From assembly GCF_051020765.1 (NCBI RefSeq), contig NW_027469183.1, positions 248,001 through 312,000 of the forward strand: a DNA stretch of 64,000 nt, written 5' to 3'. The stretch's first letter is position 1. Every line of letters begins with the position of its first letter. The translations under genes were made by a program, and so were the position numbers. This DNA is from Lasioglossum baleicum. Lineage: Eukaryota; Arthropoda; Insecta; Hymenoptera; Halictidae. A model generated the notes under the pieces. The model did not search any database, was not told the origin of the DNA, and saw nothing but the letters and a program-made list of their open reading frames with translations. Of this stretch, positions 21,801 through 35,000 are shown piece by piece.

Positions 21801-24800
21801 ACACGTGCGAGGTTTTGTGGGATGCGCATGCGCAGGTTTTGTGGGATGCGCATGCGCAGATTTTTTGGGATGCGCATGCGCAGGTTTTTTGGGATGCGCA
21901 TGGCTAGTCGAGCAAAAACACGTGCGAGAGGATGCATCCCGCAGGCTAGTCGAGCAAAAACACGTGCGAGAGGATGCATCCCGCAGGCTAGTCGAGTAAA
22001 AACACGTGCGAAAGGATGCATCCCGCAGGCTAGTCGAGCACAAACACGTGCGAGGTTTTGTGAGATGCGCATGCGCAGGTTTTGTGGGATGCGCATGCGC
22101 AGATTTTTTGGGATGCGCATGCGCAGGTTTTTAGGGATGCGCATGGCTAGTCGAGCAAAAACACGTGCGAGAGGATGCATCCCGCAGGCTAGTCGAGCAA
22201 AAACACGTGCGAGAGGATGCATCCCGCAGGCTAGTCGAGTAAAAACACGTGCGAAAGGATGCATCCCGTAGGCTAGTCGAGTAAAAACACGTGCGAAAGG
22301 ATGCATCCCGCAGGCTAGTCGAGCACAAACACGGCGAGGTTTTGTGGGATGCGCATGCGCAGGTTTTGTGGGATGCGCATGCGCAGATTTTTTGGGATGC
22401 GCATGCGCAGGTTTTTTGGGATGCGCATGGCTAGTCGAGCAAAAACACGTGCGAGAGGATGCATCCCGCAGGCTAGTCGAGTAAAAACACGTGCGAGACG
22501 ATGCATCCCGCAGGCTAGTCGAGTAAAAACACGTGCGAGGTTTTGTGGGATGCGCATACGCAGGTTTTGTGGGATGCGCATGCGCAGATTTTTTGGGATG
22601 CGCATGCGCAGGTTTTTTGGGATGCGCATGCGCAGGTTTTTTGGGATGCGCATGGCTAGTCGAGCAAAAACACGTGCGAGAGGATGCATCCCGCAGGGTA
22701 GTCGAGTAAAAACACGTGCGAGAAGATGCATCCCGCAGGCTAGTCGAGTAAAAACACGTGCGAGAGGATGCATCCCGCAGGCTAGTCGAGCAAAAACACG
22801 TGCGAGAGGATGCATCCCGCAGGCTAGTCGAGCAAAAACACGTGCGAGAGGATGCATCCCGCAGGCTAGTCGAGTAAAAACACGTGCGAGAGGATGCATC
22901 CCGCAGGCTAGTCGAGCACAAACACGTGCGAGGTTTTGTGGGATGCGCATGCGCAGGTTTTGTGGGATGCGCATGCGCAGATTTTTTGGGATGCGCATGC
23001 GCAGGTTTTTTGGGATGCGCATGGCTAGTCGAGCAAAAACACGTGCGAGAGGATGCATCCCGCAGGCTAGTCGAGCAAAAACACGTGCGAGAGGATGCAT
23101 CCCGCAGGCTAGTCGAGTAAAAACACGTGCGAAAGGATGCATCCCGCAGGCTAGTCGAGCACAAACACGTGCGAGGTTTTGTGGGATGCGCATGCGCAGG
23201 TTTTGTGGGATGCGCATGCGCAGATTTTTTGGGATGCGCATGCGCAGGTTTTTAGGGATGCGCATGGCTAGTCGAGCAAAAACACGTGCGAGAGGATGCA
23301 TCCCGCAGGCTAGTCGAGTAAAAACACGTGCGAAAGGATGCATCCCGCAGGCTAGTCGAGCACAAACACGTGCGAGGTTTTGTGGGATGCGCATGCGCAG
23401 GTTTTGTGGGATGCGCATGCGCAGGTTTTGTGGGATGCGCATGCGCAGGTTTTGTGGGATGCGCATGCGCAGATTTTTTGGGATGCGCATGCGCAGGTTT
23501 TTTGGGATGTGCATGGCTAGTCGAGCAAAAACACGTGCGAGAGGATGCATCCCGCAGGCTAGTCGAGCAAAAACACGTGCGAGAGGATGCATCCCGCAGG
23601 CTAGTCGAGTAAAAACACGTGCGAAAGGATGCATCCCGCAGGCTAGTCGAGCACAAACACGTGCGAGGTTTTGTGGGATGCGCATGCGCAGGTTTTGTGG
23701 GATGCGCAATCGCAGATTTTTTGGGATGCGCATGCGCAGGTTTTTTGGGATGCGCATGGCTAGTTGAGCAAAAACACGTGCGAGAGGATGCATCCCGCAG
23801 GCTAGTCGAGTAAAAACACGTGCGAGACGATGCATCCCGCAGCCTAGTCGAGCAAAAACACGTGCGAGAGGATGCATCCCGCAGGCTAGTCGAGCAAAAA
23901 CACGTGCGAGAGGATGCATCCCGCAGGCTAGTCGAGTAAAAACACGTGCGAAAGGATGCATCCCGCAGGCTAGTCGAGCACAAACACGTGCGAGGTTTTG
24001 TGGGATGCGCATGCGCAGGTTTTGTGGGATGCGCATGCGCAGGTTTTTTGGGATGCGCATGTGCAGGTTTTTTGGGATGCGCATGGCTAGTCGAGCAAAA
24101 ACACGTGCGAGAGGATGCATCCCGCAGGCTAGTCGAGTAAAAACACGTGCGAGAGGATGCATCCCGCAGGCTAGTCGAGTAAAAACACGTGCGAGGTTTT
24201 GTGGGATGCGCATACGCAGGTTTTGTGGGATGCGCATGCGCAGATTTTTTGGGATGCGCATGCGCAGGTTTTTGGGATGCGCATGCGCAGGTTTTTTGGG
24301 ATGCGCATGGCTAGTCGAGCAAAAACACGTGCGAGAGGATGCATCCCGCAGGGTAGTCGAGTAAAAACACGTGCGAGAAGATGCATCCCGCAGGCTAGTC
24401 GAGTAAAAACACGTGCTAGAGGATGCATCCCGCAGGCTAGTCGAGCAAAAACACGTGCGAGAGGATGCATCCCGCAGGCTAGTCGAGCAAAAACACGTGC
24501 GAGAGGATGCATCCCGCAGGCTAGTCGAGTAAAAACACGTGCGAGAGGATGCATCCCGCAGGCTAGTCGAGCACAAACACGTGCGAGGTTTTGTGGGATG
24601 CGCATGCGCAGGTTTTGTGGGATGCGCATGCGCAGATTTTTTGGGATGCGCATGCGCAGGTTTTTTGGGATGCGCATGGCTAGTCGAGCAAAAACACGTG
24701 CGAGAGGATGCATCCCGCAGGCTAGTCGAGCAAAAACACGTGCGAGAGGATGCATCCCGCAGGCTAGTCGAGTAAAAACACGTGCGAAAGGATGCATCCC

Positions 24801-25545
24801 GCAGGCTAGTCGAGCACAAACACGTGCGAGGTTTTGTGGGATGCGCATGCGCAGGTTTTGTGGGATGCGCATGCGCAGATTTTTTGGGATGCGCATGCGC
24901 AGGTTTTTAGGGATGCGCATGGCTAGTCGAGCAAAAACACGTGCGAGAGGATGCATCCCGCAGTCTAGTCGAGTAAAAACACGTGCGAGAGGATGCATCC
25001 CGCAGGCTAGTAGAGTAGAAACACGTGCGAGGTTTTGTGGGATGCGCATGCGCAGGTTTTTTGGGATGCGCATGCGCAGGTTTTGTGGGATGCGCGTGGC
25101 TAGTCGAGCAAAAACACGTGCGAGAGGATGCATCCCGCAGGGTAGTTTGAGTAAAAACACGTGCGAGAGGATGCATCCCGCAGGCTAGTCGAGTAAAAAC
25201 ACGTGCGAGAGGATGCATCCCGCAGGCTAGTCGAGCAAAAACACGTGCGAGAGGATGCATCCCGCAGGCTAGTCTAGCAAAAACACGTGCGAGAGGATGC
25301 ATCCCGCAGGCTAGTCTAGCAAAAACACGTGCGAGAGGAAGCATCCCGCAGGCTAGTCGAGTAAAAACACGTGCGAGAGGATGCATCCCGCAGGCTAGTC
25401 GAGCACAAACGCGTGCGAGAGGATGCATCCCGCAGGCTAGTCGAGCAAAAACACGTGCGAGAGGATGCATCCCGCAGGCTAGTCGAGCAAAAACACGTGC
25501 GAGAGGATGCATCCCGCAGGCTAGTCGAGTAAAAACACGTGCGAA
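18888..25545 (+). repeat. Higher-order repeat H1, copy 2 (6,658 bp, expanded)
   Basis: Second copy of the H1 unit, 1,534 bp longer than the first. The extra length is accounted for by 672 bp added inside the long A run (16 A units), 243 bp (one cassette size), 594 bp, one 24-bp B unit and a single base. The single base is an insertion in an A unit (GTAGTTTGAG near 25,145 against GTAGTCGAG near 18,485). Similarity to copy 1 fades at about 25,587. The left edge of the 24.5-kb unit lies inside this copy. Confidence 0.88.
19406..20733 (+). repeat. Longest A run (31 full A units + cut A, 1,328 bp)
   Basis: The longest run of A units I found in the window. The marker AGTCTAGC followed by CGAAAGG appears three times, at 19,789, 20,251 and 20,461. 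These are 462 bp (11 units) and 210 bp (5 units) apart, and together make the 672 bp by which this run exceeds its homologue at 14,282. The run thus grew by duplication of multi-unit modules. It also contains the left edge of the 24,510-bp repeat (about 20,340). Confidence 0.92.
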
Positions 25546-26465
25546 AGGATGCATCCCGCAGGCTAGTCGAGCACAAACACGTGCGAGGTTGTGTGGGATG
25601 CGCATGCGCAGGTTTTGTGGGATGCGCATGCGCAGATTTTTTGGGATGCGCATGCGCAGGTTTTTTGGGATGCGCATGGCTAGTTGAGCAAAAACACGTG
25701 CGAGAGGATGCATCCCGCAGGCTAGTCGAGTAAAAACACGTGCGAGACGATGCATCCCGCAGCCTAGTCGAGTAAAAACACGTGCGAGAGGATGCATCCC
25801 GCAGGCTAGTCGAGTAAAAACACGTGCGAGAGGATGCATCCCGCAGGCTAGTCGAGTAAAAACACGTGCGAGAGGATGCATCCCGCAGGCTAGTCGAGTA
25901 AAAACACGTGCGAGGTTTTGTGGGATGCGCATGCGCAGGTTTTGTGGGATGCGCATGCGCAGATTTTTTGGGATGCGCATGCGCAGGTTTTTTGGGATGC
26001 GCATGGCTAGTCGAGCAAAAACACGTGCGAGAGGATGCATCCCGCAGTCTAGTCGAGTAAAAACACGTGCGAGACGATGCATCCCGCAGGCTAGTCGAGT
26101 AAAAACACGTGCGAGAGGATGCATCCCGCAGGCTAGTCGAGTAGAAACACGTGCGAGGTTTTGTGGGATGCGCATGCGCAGGTTTTGTGGGATGCGCATG
26201 CGCAGGTTTTTTGGGATGCGCATGCGCAGGTTTTGTGGGATGCGCATGGCTAGTCGAGCAAAAACACGTGCGAGAGGATGCATCCCGCAGGCTAGTCTAG
26301 CAAAAACACGTGCAAGAGGATGCATCCCGCAGGCTAGTCGAGTAAAAACACGTGCGAGAGGATGCATCCCGCAGGCTAGTCGAGCACAAACACGTGCGAG
26401 AGGATGCATCCCGCAGGCTAGTCGAGCAAAAACACGTGCGAGAGGATGCATCCCGCAGGCTAGTC

Positions 26466-27989
26466 GAGTAAAAACACGTGCGAAAGGATGCATCCCGCAG
26501 TCTAGTCGAGCACAAACACGTGCGAGGTTTTGTGGGATGCGCATGCGCAGGTTTTGTGGGATGCGCATGCGCAGATTTTTTGGGATGCGCATGCGCAGGT
26601 TTTTTGGCATGCGCATGGCTAGTCGAGCAAAAACACGTGCGAGAGGATGCATCCCGCAGGCTAGTCGAGCAAAAACACGTGCGAGAGGATGCATCCCGCA
26701 GGCTAGTCGAGTAAAAACACGTGCGAAAGGATGCATCCCGCAGGCTAGTCGAGCACAAACACGTGCGAGGTTTTGTGGGATGCGCATGCGCAGGTTTTGT
26801 GGGATGCGCATGCGCAGATTTTTTGGGATGCGCATGCGCAGGTTTTTTGGGATGCGCATGGCTAGTCGAGCAAAAACATGTGCGAGAGGATGCATCCCAC
26901 AGGCTAGCCGAGCAAAAACACGTGCGAGAGGATGCATCCCGCAGGCTAGTCGAGTAAAAACACGTGCGAGGTTTTGTGGGATGCGCATGCGCAGGTTTTG
27001 TGGGATGCGCATGCGCAGGTTTTTTGGGATGCGCATGTGCAGGTTTTTTGGGATGCGCATGGCTAGTCGAGCAAAAACACGTGCGAGAGGATGCATCCCG
27101 CAGGCTAGTCGAGCAAAAACACGTGCGAGAGGATGCATCCCGCAGGCTAGTCGAGTAAAAACACGTGCGAAAGGATGCATCCCGCAGGCTAGTCGAGCAC
27201 AAACACGTGCGAGGTTTTGTGGGATGCGCATGCGCAGGTTTTGTGGGATGCGCATGCGCAGGTTTTTTGGGATGCGCATGTGCAGGTTTTTTGGGATGCG
27301 CATGGCTAGTCGAGCAAAAACACGTGCGAGAGGATGCATCCCGCAGGCTAGTCGAGTAAAAACACGTGCGAGAGGATGCATCCCGCAGGCTAGTCGAGTA
27401 AAAACACGTGCGAGGTTTTGTGGGATGCGCATGCGCAGATTTTTTGGGATGCGCATGCGCAGGTTTTTTGGGATGCGCATGCGCAGGTTTTTTGGGATGC
27501 GCATGCGCAGGTTTTTTGGGATGCGCATGGCTAGTCGAGCAAAAACACGTGCGAGAGGATGCATCCCGCAGGGTAGTCGAGTAAAAACACGTGCGAGAAG
27601 ATGCATCCCGCAGGCTAGTCGAGTAAAAACACGTGCGAGAGGATGCATCCCGCAGGCTAGTCGAGCAAAAACACGTGCGAGAGGATGCATCCCGCAGGCT
27701 AGTCGAGCAAAAACACGTGCGAGAGGATGCATCCCGCAGGCTAGTCGAGTAAAAACACGTGCGAGAGGATGCATCCCGCAGGCTAGTCGAGCACAAACAC
27801 GTGCGAGGTTTTGTGGGATGCGCATGCGCAGGTTTTGTGGGATGCGCATGCGCAGATTTTTTGGGATGCGCATGCGCAGGTTTTTTGGGATGCGCATGGC
27901 TAGTCGATCAAAAACACGTGCGAGAGGATGCATCCCGCAGGCTTGTCGAGCAAAAACACGTGCGAGAGGATGCATCCCACAGGCCAGTC
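26466..27989 (+). repeat. 1,524-bp tandem duplication inside H2, copy 1
   Basis: Matches 27,990-29,513 at an offset of 1,524 bp, strongest from about 26,502. It is a run of cassettes of 243, 243, 201 and 201 bp, then one long cassette with GGGTAGTCGAG and GAGAAG units. The downstream H2 copy at 32,001 lacks this duplication, so it was gained in copy 1 or lost in copy 2. Confidence 0.87.
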
Positions 27990-29513
27990 GAGTAAAAACA
28001 CGTGCGAAAGGATGCATCCCGCAGGCTAGTCGAGCACAAACACGTGCGAGGTTTTGTGGGATGCGCATGCGCAGGTTTTGTGGGATGCGCATGCGCAGAT
28101 TTTTTGGGATGCGCATGCGCAGGTTTTTTGGGATGCGCATGGCTAGTCGAGCAAAAACACGTGCGAGAGGATGCATCCCGCAGGCTAGTCGAGCAAAAAC
28201 ACGTGCGAGAGGATGCATCCCGCAGGCTAGTCGAGTAAAAACACGTGCGAAAGGATGCATCCCGCAGGCTAGTCGAGCACAAACACGTGCGAGGTTTTGT
28301 GGGATGCGCATGCGCAGGTTTTGTGGGATGCGCATGCGCAGATTTCTTGGGATGCGCATGCGCAGGTTTTTTGGGATGCGCATGGCTAGTCGAGCAAAAA
28401 AACGTGCGAGAGGATGCATCCCACAGGCTAGCCGAGCAAAAACACGTGCGAGAGGATGCATCCCGCAGGCTAGTCGAGTAAAAACACGTGCGAGGTTTTG
28501 TGGGATGCGCATGCGCAGGTTTTGTGGGATGCGCATGCGCAGGTTTTTTGGGATGCGCATGTGCAGGTTTTTTGGGATGCGCATGGCTAGTCGAGCAAAA
28601 ACACGTGCGAGAGGATGCATCCCGCAGGCTAGTCGAGCAAAAACACGTGCGAGAGGATGCATCCCGCAGGCTAGTCGAGTAAAAACACGTGCGAAAGGAT
28701 GCATCCCGCAGGCTAGTCGAGCACAAACACGTGCGAGGTTTTGTGGGATGCGCATGCGCAGGTTTTGTGGGATGCGCATGCGCAGGTTTTTTGGGATGCG
28801 CATGTGCAGGTTTTTTGGGATGCGCATGGCTAGTCGAGCAAAAACACGTGCGAGAGGATGCATCCCGCAGGCTAGTCGAGTAAAAACACGTGCGAGAGGA
28901 TGCATCCCGCAGGCTAGTCGAGTAAAAACACGTGCGAGGTTTTGTGGGATGCGCATGCGCAGATTTTTTGGGATGCGCATGCGCAGGTTTTTTGGGATGC
29001 GCATGCGCAGGTTTTTTGGGATGCGCATGCGCAGGTTTTTTGGGATGCGCATGGCTAGTCGAGCAAAAACACGTGCGAGAGGATGCATCCCGCAGGGTAG
29101 TCGAGTAAAAACACGTGCGAGAAGATGCATCCCGCAGGCTAGTCGAGTAAAAACACGTGCGAGAGGATGCATCCCGCAGGCTAGTCGAGCAAAAACACGT
29201 GCGAGAGGATGCATCCCGCAGGCTAGTCGAGCAAAAACACGTGCGAGAGGATGCATCCCGCAGGCTAGTCGAGTAAAAACACGTGCGAGAGGATGCATCC
29301 CGCAGGCTAGTCGAGCACAAACACGTGCGAGGTTTTGTGGGATGCGCATGCGCAGGTTTTGTGGGATGCGCATGCGCAGATTTTTTGGGATGCGCATGCG
29401 CAGGTTTTTTGGGATGCGCATGGCTAGTCGATCAAAAACACGTGCGAGAGGATGCATCCCGCAGGCTTGTCGAGCAAAAACACGTGCGAGAGGATGCATC
29501 CCACAGGCCAGTC
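27990..29513 (+). repeat. 1,524-bp tandem duplication inside H2, copy 2
   Basis: Second copy of the 1,524-bp block; similarity runs on to about 29,718. Private changes noticed are GATTTCTTGGG at about 28,342 and CAAAAAAACGTG at about 28,397 in place of the normal A5-CACGTG. The TCGATCAAAAAC and GCTTGTCGAG markers at its end are shared with copy 1. Confidence 0.87.
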
Positions 29514-32000
29514 GAGTAAAAACACGTGCGAAAGGATGCATCCCGCAGGCTAGTCGAGCACAAACACGTGCGAGGTTTTGTGGGATGCGCATGCGCAGGT
29601 TTTGTGGGATGCGCATGCGCAGATTTTTTGGGATGCGCATGCGCAGGTTTTTTGGGATGCGCATGGCTAGTCGAGCAAAAACACGTGCGAGAGGATGCAT
29701 CCCGCAGGCTAGTCGAGTAAAAACACGTGCGAGACGATGCATCCCGCAGGCTAGTCGAGTAAAAACACGTGCGAGAGGATGCATCCCGCAGGCTAGTAGA
29801 GTAGAAACACGTGCGAGGTTTTGTGGGATGCGCATGCGCTGGTTTTTTGGGATGCGCATGCGCAGGTTTTGTGGGATGCGCATGGCTAGTCGAGCAAAAA
29901 CACGTGCGAGAGGATGCATCCCGCAGGCTAGTCGAGTAAAAACACGTGCGAGAGGATGCATCCCGCAGGCTAGTCGAGCAAAAACACGTGCGAGAGGATG
30001 CATCCCGCAGGCAAGTCTAGCAAAAACACGTGCGAGAGGATGCATCCCGCAGGCTAGTCTAGCAAAATCACGTGCGAGAGGATGCATCCCGCAGGCTAGT
30101 CGAGTAAAAACACGTGCGAGAGGATGCATCCCGCAGGCTAGTCGAGCACAAACACGTGCGAGAGGATGCATCCCGCAGGCTAGTCGAGCAAAAACACGTG
30201 CGAGAGGATGCATCCCGCAGGCTAGTCGAGTAAAAACACGTGCGAAAGGATGCATCCCGCAGTCTAGTCGAGCACAAACACGTGCGAGGTTTTGTGGGAT
30301 GCGCATGCGCAGGTTTTGTGGGATGCGCATGCGCAGATTTTTTGGGATGCGCATGCGCAGGATTTTTGGGATGCGCATGGCTAGTCGAGCAAAAACACGT
30401 GCGAGAGGATGCATCCCGCAGGCTAGTCGAGCAAAAACACGTGCGAGAGGATGCATCCCGCAGGCTAGTCGAGTAAAAACACGTGCGAAAGGATGCATCC
30501 CGCAGGCTAGTCGAGCACAAACACGTGCGAGGTTTTGTGGGATGCGCATGCGCAGGTTTTGTGGGATGCGCATGCGCAGATTTTTTGGGATGCGCATGCG
30601 CAGGTTTTTTGGGATGCGCATGGCTAGTTGAGCAAAAACACGTGCGAGAGGATGCATCCCGCAGGCTAGTCGAGTAAAAACACGTGCGAGACGATGCATC
30701 CCGCAGCCTAGTCGAGTAAAAACACGTGCGAGAGGATGCATCCCGCAGGCTAGTCGAGTAAAAACACGTGCGAGAGGATGCATCCCGCAGGCTAGTCGAG
30801 TAAAAACACGTGCGAGAGGATGCATCCCGCAGGCTAGTCGAGTAAAAACACGTGCGAGGTTTTGTGGGATGCGCATGCGCAGGTTTTGTGGGATGCGCAT
30901 GCGCAGGTTTTGTGGGATGCGCATGCGCAGGTTTTTTGGGATGCGCATGCGCAGGTTTTTTGGGATGCGCATGGCTAGTCGAGCAAAAACACGTGCGAGA
31001 GGATGCATCCCGCAGGCTAGCCGAGCAAAAACACGTGCGAGAGGATGCATCCCGCAGGCTAGTCGAGTAAAAACACGTGCGAGGTTTTGTGGGATGCGCA
31101 TGCGCAGGTTTTGTGGGATGCGCATGCGCAGGTTTTTTGGGATGCGCATTTGCAGGTTTTTTGGGATGCGCATGGCTAGTCGAGCAAAAACACGTGCGAG
31201 AGGATGCATCCCGCAGGCTAGCCGAGCAAAAACACGTGCGAGAGGATGCATCCCGCAGGCTAGTCGAGTAAAAACACGTGCGAGGTTTTGTGGGATGCGC
31301 ATGCGCAGGTTTTGTGGGATGCGCATGCGGAGGTTTTTTGGGATGCGCATGTGCAGGTTTTTTGGGATGCGCATGGCTAGTCGAGCAAAAACACGTGCGA
31401 GAGGATGCATCCCGCAGGCTAGTCGAGTAAAAACACGTGCGAGAGGATGCATCCCGCAGGCTAGTCGAGTAAAAACACGTGCGAGGTTTTGTGGGATGCG
31501 CATACGCAGGTTTTGTGGGATGCGCATGCGCAGGTTTTTTGGGATGCGCATGGGCAGGTTTTTTGGGATGCGCATGGCTAGTCGAGCAAAAACACGTGCG
31601 AGAGGATGCATCCCGCAGGGTAGTCGAGTAAAAACACGTGCGAGAGGATGCATCCCGCAGGCTAGTCGAGTAAAAACACGTGCGAGAGGATGCATCCCGC
31701 AGGCTAGTCGAGCAAAAACACGTGCGAGAGGATGCATCCCGCAGGCTAGTCGAGCAAAAACACGTGCGAGAGGATGCATCCCGCAGGCTAGTCGAGTAAA
31801 AACACGTGCGAGAGGATGCATCCCGCAGGCTAGTCGAGTAAAAACACGTGCGAGGTTTTGTGGGATGCGCATGCGCAGGTTTTGTGGGATGCGCATGCGC
31901 AGGTTTTGTGGGATGCGCATGCGCAGGTTTTTTGGGATGTGCATGGCTAGTCGAGCAAAAACACGTGCGAGAGGATGCATCCCGCAGGCTAGCCGAGCAA

Positions 32001-35000
32001 AAACACGTGCGAGAGGATGCATCCCGCAGGCTAGTCGAGTAAAAACACGTGCGAGGTTTTGTGGGATGCGCATGCGCAGGTTTTGTGGGATGCGCATGCG
32101 CAGATTTTTTGGGATGCGCATGCGCAGGTTTTTTGGGATGCGCATGGCTAGTCGAGCAAAAACACGTGCGAGAGGATGCATCCCGCAGTCTAGTCGAGTA
32201 AAAACACGTGCGAGACGATGCATCCCGCAGGCTAGTCGAGTAAAAACACGTGCGAGAGGATGCATCCCGCAGGCTAGTCGAGTAGAAACACGTGCGAGGT
32301 TTTGTGGGATGCGCATGCGCAGGTTTTGTGGGATGCTCATGCGCAGGTTTTTTGGGATGCGCATGCGCAGGTTTTGTGGGATGCGCATGGCTAGTCGAGC
32401 AAAAACACGTGCGAGAGGATGCATCCCGCAGGCTAGTCTAGCAAAAACACGTGCAAGAGGATGCATCCCGCAGGCTAGTCGAGTAAAAACACGTGCGAGA
32501 GGATGCATCCCGCAGGCTAGTCGAGCACAAACACGTGCGAGAGGATGCATCCCGCAGGCTAGTCGAGCAAAAACACGTGCGAGAGGATGCATCCCGCAGG
32601 CTAGTCGAGTAAAAACACGTGCGAAAGGATGCATCCCGCAGTCTAGTCGAGCACAAACACGTGCGAGGTTTTGTGGGATGCGCATGCGCAGGTTTTGTGG
32701 GATGCGCAAGCGCAGATTTTTTGGGATGCGCATGCGCAGGTTTTTTGGCATGCGCATGGCTAGTCGAGCAAAAACACGTGCGAGAGGATGCATCCCGCAG
32801 GCTAGTCGAGCAAAAACACGTGCGAGAGGATGCATCCCGCAGGCTAGTCGAGTAAAAACACGTGCGAAAGGATGCATCCCGCAGGCTAGTCGAGCACAAA
32901 CACGTGCGAGGTTTTGTGGGATGCGCATGCGCAGGTTTTGTGGGATGCGCATGCGCAGATTTTTTGGGATGCGCATGCGCAGGTTTTTTGGGATGCGCAT
33001 GGCTAGTCGAGCAAAAACACGTGCGAGAGGATGCATCCCACAGGCTAGCCGAGCAAAAACACGTGCGAGAGGATGCATCCCGCAGGCTAGTCGAGTAAAA
33101 ACACGTGCGAGGTTTTGTGGGATGCGCATGCGCAGGTTTTGTGGGATGCGCATGCGCAGGTTTTTTGGGATGCGCATGTGCAGGTTTTTTGGGATGCGCA
33201 TGGCTAGTCGAGCAAAAACACGTGCGAGAGGATGCATCCCGCAGGCTAGTCGAGCAAAAACACGTGCGAGAGGATGCATCCCGCAGGCTAGTCGAGTAAA
33301 AACACGTGCGAAAGGATGCATCCCGCAGGCTAGTCGAGCACAAACACGTGCGAGGTTTTGTGGGATGCGCATGCGCAGGTTTTGTGGGATGCGCATGCGC
33401 AGGTTTTTTGGGATGCGCATGTGCAGGTTTTTTGGGATGCGCATGGCTAGTCGAGCAAAAACACGTGCGAGAGGATGCATCCCGCAGGCTAGTCGAGTAA
33501 AAACACGTGCGAGAGGATGCATCCCGCAGGCTAGTCGAGTAAAAACACGTGCGAGGTTTTGTGGGATGCGCATGCGCAGATTTTTTGGGATGCGCATGCG
33601 CAGGTTTTTTGGGATGCGCATGCGCAGGTTTTTTGGGATGCGCATGCGCAGGTTTTTTGGGATGCGCATGGCTAGTCGAGCAAAAACACGTGCGAGAGGA
33701 TGCATCCCGCAGGGTAGTCGAGTAAAAACACGTGCGAGAAGATGCATCCCGCAGGCTAGTCGAGTAAAAACACGTGCGAGAGGATGCATCCCGCAGGCTA
33801 GTCGAGCAAAAACACGTGCGAGAGGATGCATCCCGCAGGCTAGTCGAGCAAAAACACGTGCGAGAGGATGCATCCCGCAGGCTAGTCGAGTAAAAACACG
33901 TGCGAGAGGATGCATCCCGCAGGCTAGTCGAGCACAAACACGTGCGAGGTTTTGTGGGATGCGCATGCGCAGGTTTTGTGGGATGCGCATGCGCAGATTT
34001 TTTGGGATGCGCATGCGCAGGTTTTTTGGGATGCGCATGGCTAGTCGATCAAAAACACGTGCGAGAGGATGCATCCCGCAGGCTTGTCGAGCAAAAACAC
34101 GTGCGAGAGGATGCATCCCACAGGCCAGTCGAGTAAAAACACGTGCGAAAGGATGCATCCCGCAGGCTAGTCGAGCACAAACACGTGCGAGGTTTTGTGG
34201 GATGCGCATGCGCAGGTTTTGTGGGATGCGCATGCGCAGATTTTTTGGGATGCGCATGCGCAGGTTGTTTGGGATGCGCATGGCTAGTCGAGCAAAAACA
34301 CGTGCGAGAGGATGCATCCCGCAGGCTAGTCGAGTAAAAACACGTGCGAGACGATGCATCCCGCAGGCTAGTCGAGTAAAAACACGTGCGAGAGGATGCA
34401 TCCCGCAGGCTAGTAGAGTAGAAACACGTGCGAGGTTTTGTGGGATGCGCATGCGCTGGTTTTTTGGGATGCGCATGCGCAGGTTTTGTGGGATGCGCAT
34501 GGCTAGTCGAGCAAAAACACGTGCGAGAGGATGCATCCCGCAGGCTAGTCGAGTAAAAACACGTGCGAGAGGATGCATCCCGCAGGCTAGTCGAGCAAAA
34601 ACACGTGCGAGAGGATGCATCCCGCAGGCAAGTCTAGCAAAAACACGTGCGAGAGGATGCATCCCGCAGGCTAGTCTAGCAAAATCACGTGCGAGAGGAT
34701 GCATCCCGCAGGCTAGTCGAGTAAAAACACGTGCGAGAGGATGCATCCCGCAGGCTAGTCGAGCACAAACACGTGCGAGAGGATGCATCCCGCAGGCTAG
34801 TCGAGCAAAAACACGTGCGAGAGGATGCATCCCGCAGGCTAGTCGAGTAAAAACACGTGCGAAAGGATGCATCCCGCAGTCTAGTCGAGCACAAACACGT
34901 GCGAGGTTTTGTGGGATGCGCATGCGCAGGTTTTGTGGGATGCGCATGCGCAGATTTTTTGGGATGCGCATGCGCAGGATTTTTGGGATGCGCATGGCTA

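Larger units (their letters stand above)
25860..32000 (+). repeat. Higher-order repeat H2, copy 1 (6,141 bp)
   Basis: Positions from 25,860 match those from 32,001 at an offset of 6,141 bp. Beyond the internal 1,524-bp duplication the offset falls to 4,617 bp, and 6,141 minus 4,617 is exactly 1,524. Marker variants in order are GTAGAAACACG, the B run ending in a TTTTGTGGG junction, AGTCTAGC with GTGCAAGAGG (about 26,313), GGCATGCGCATGG (about 26,608), TCGATCAAAAAC (about 27,904) and TAGTAGAGTAG (about 29,796). Confidence 0.88.
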
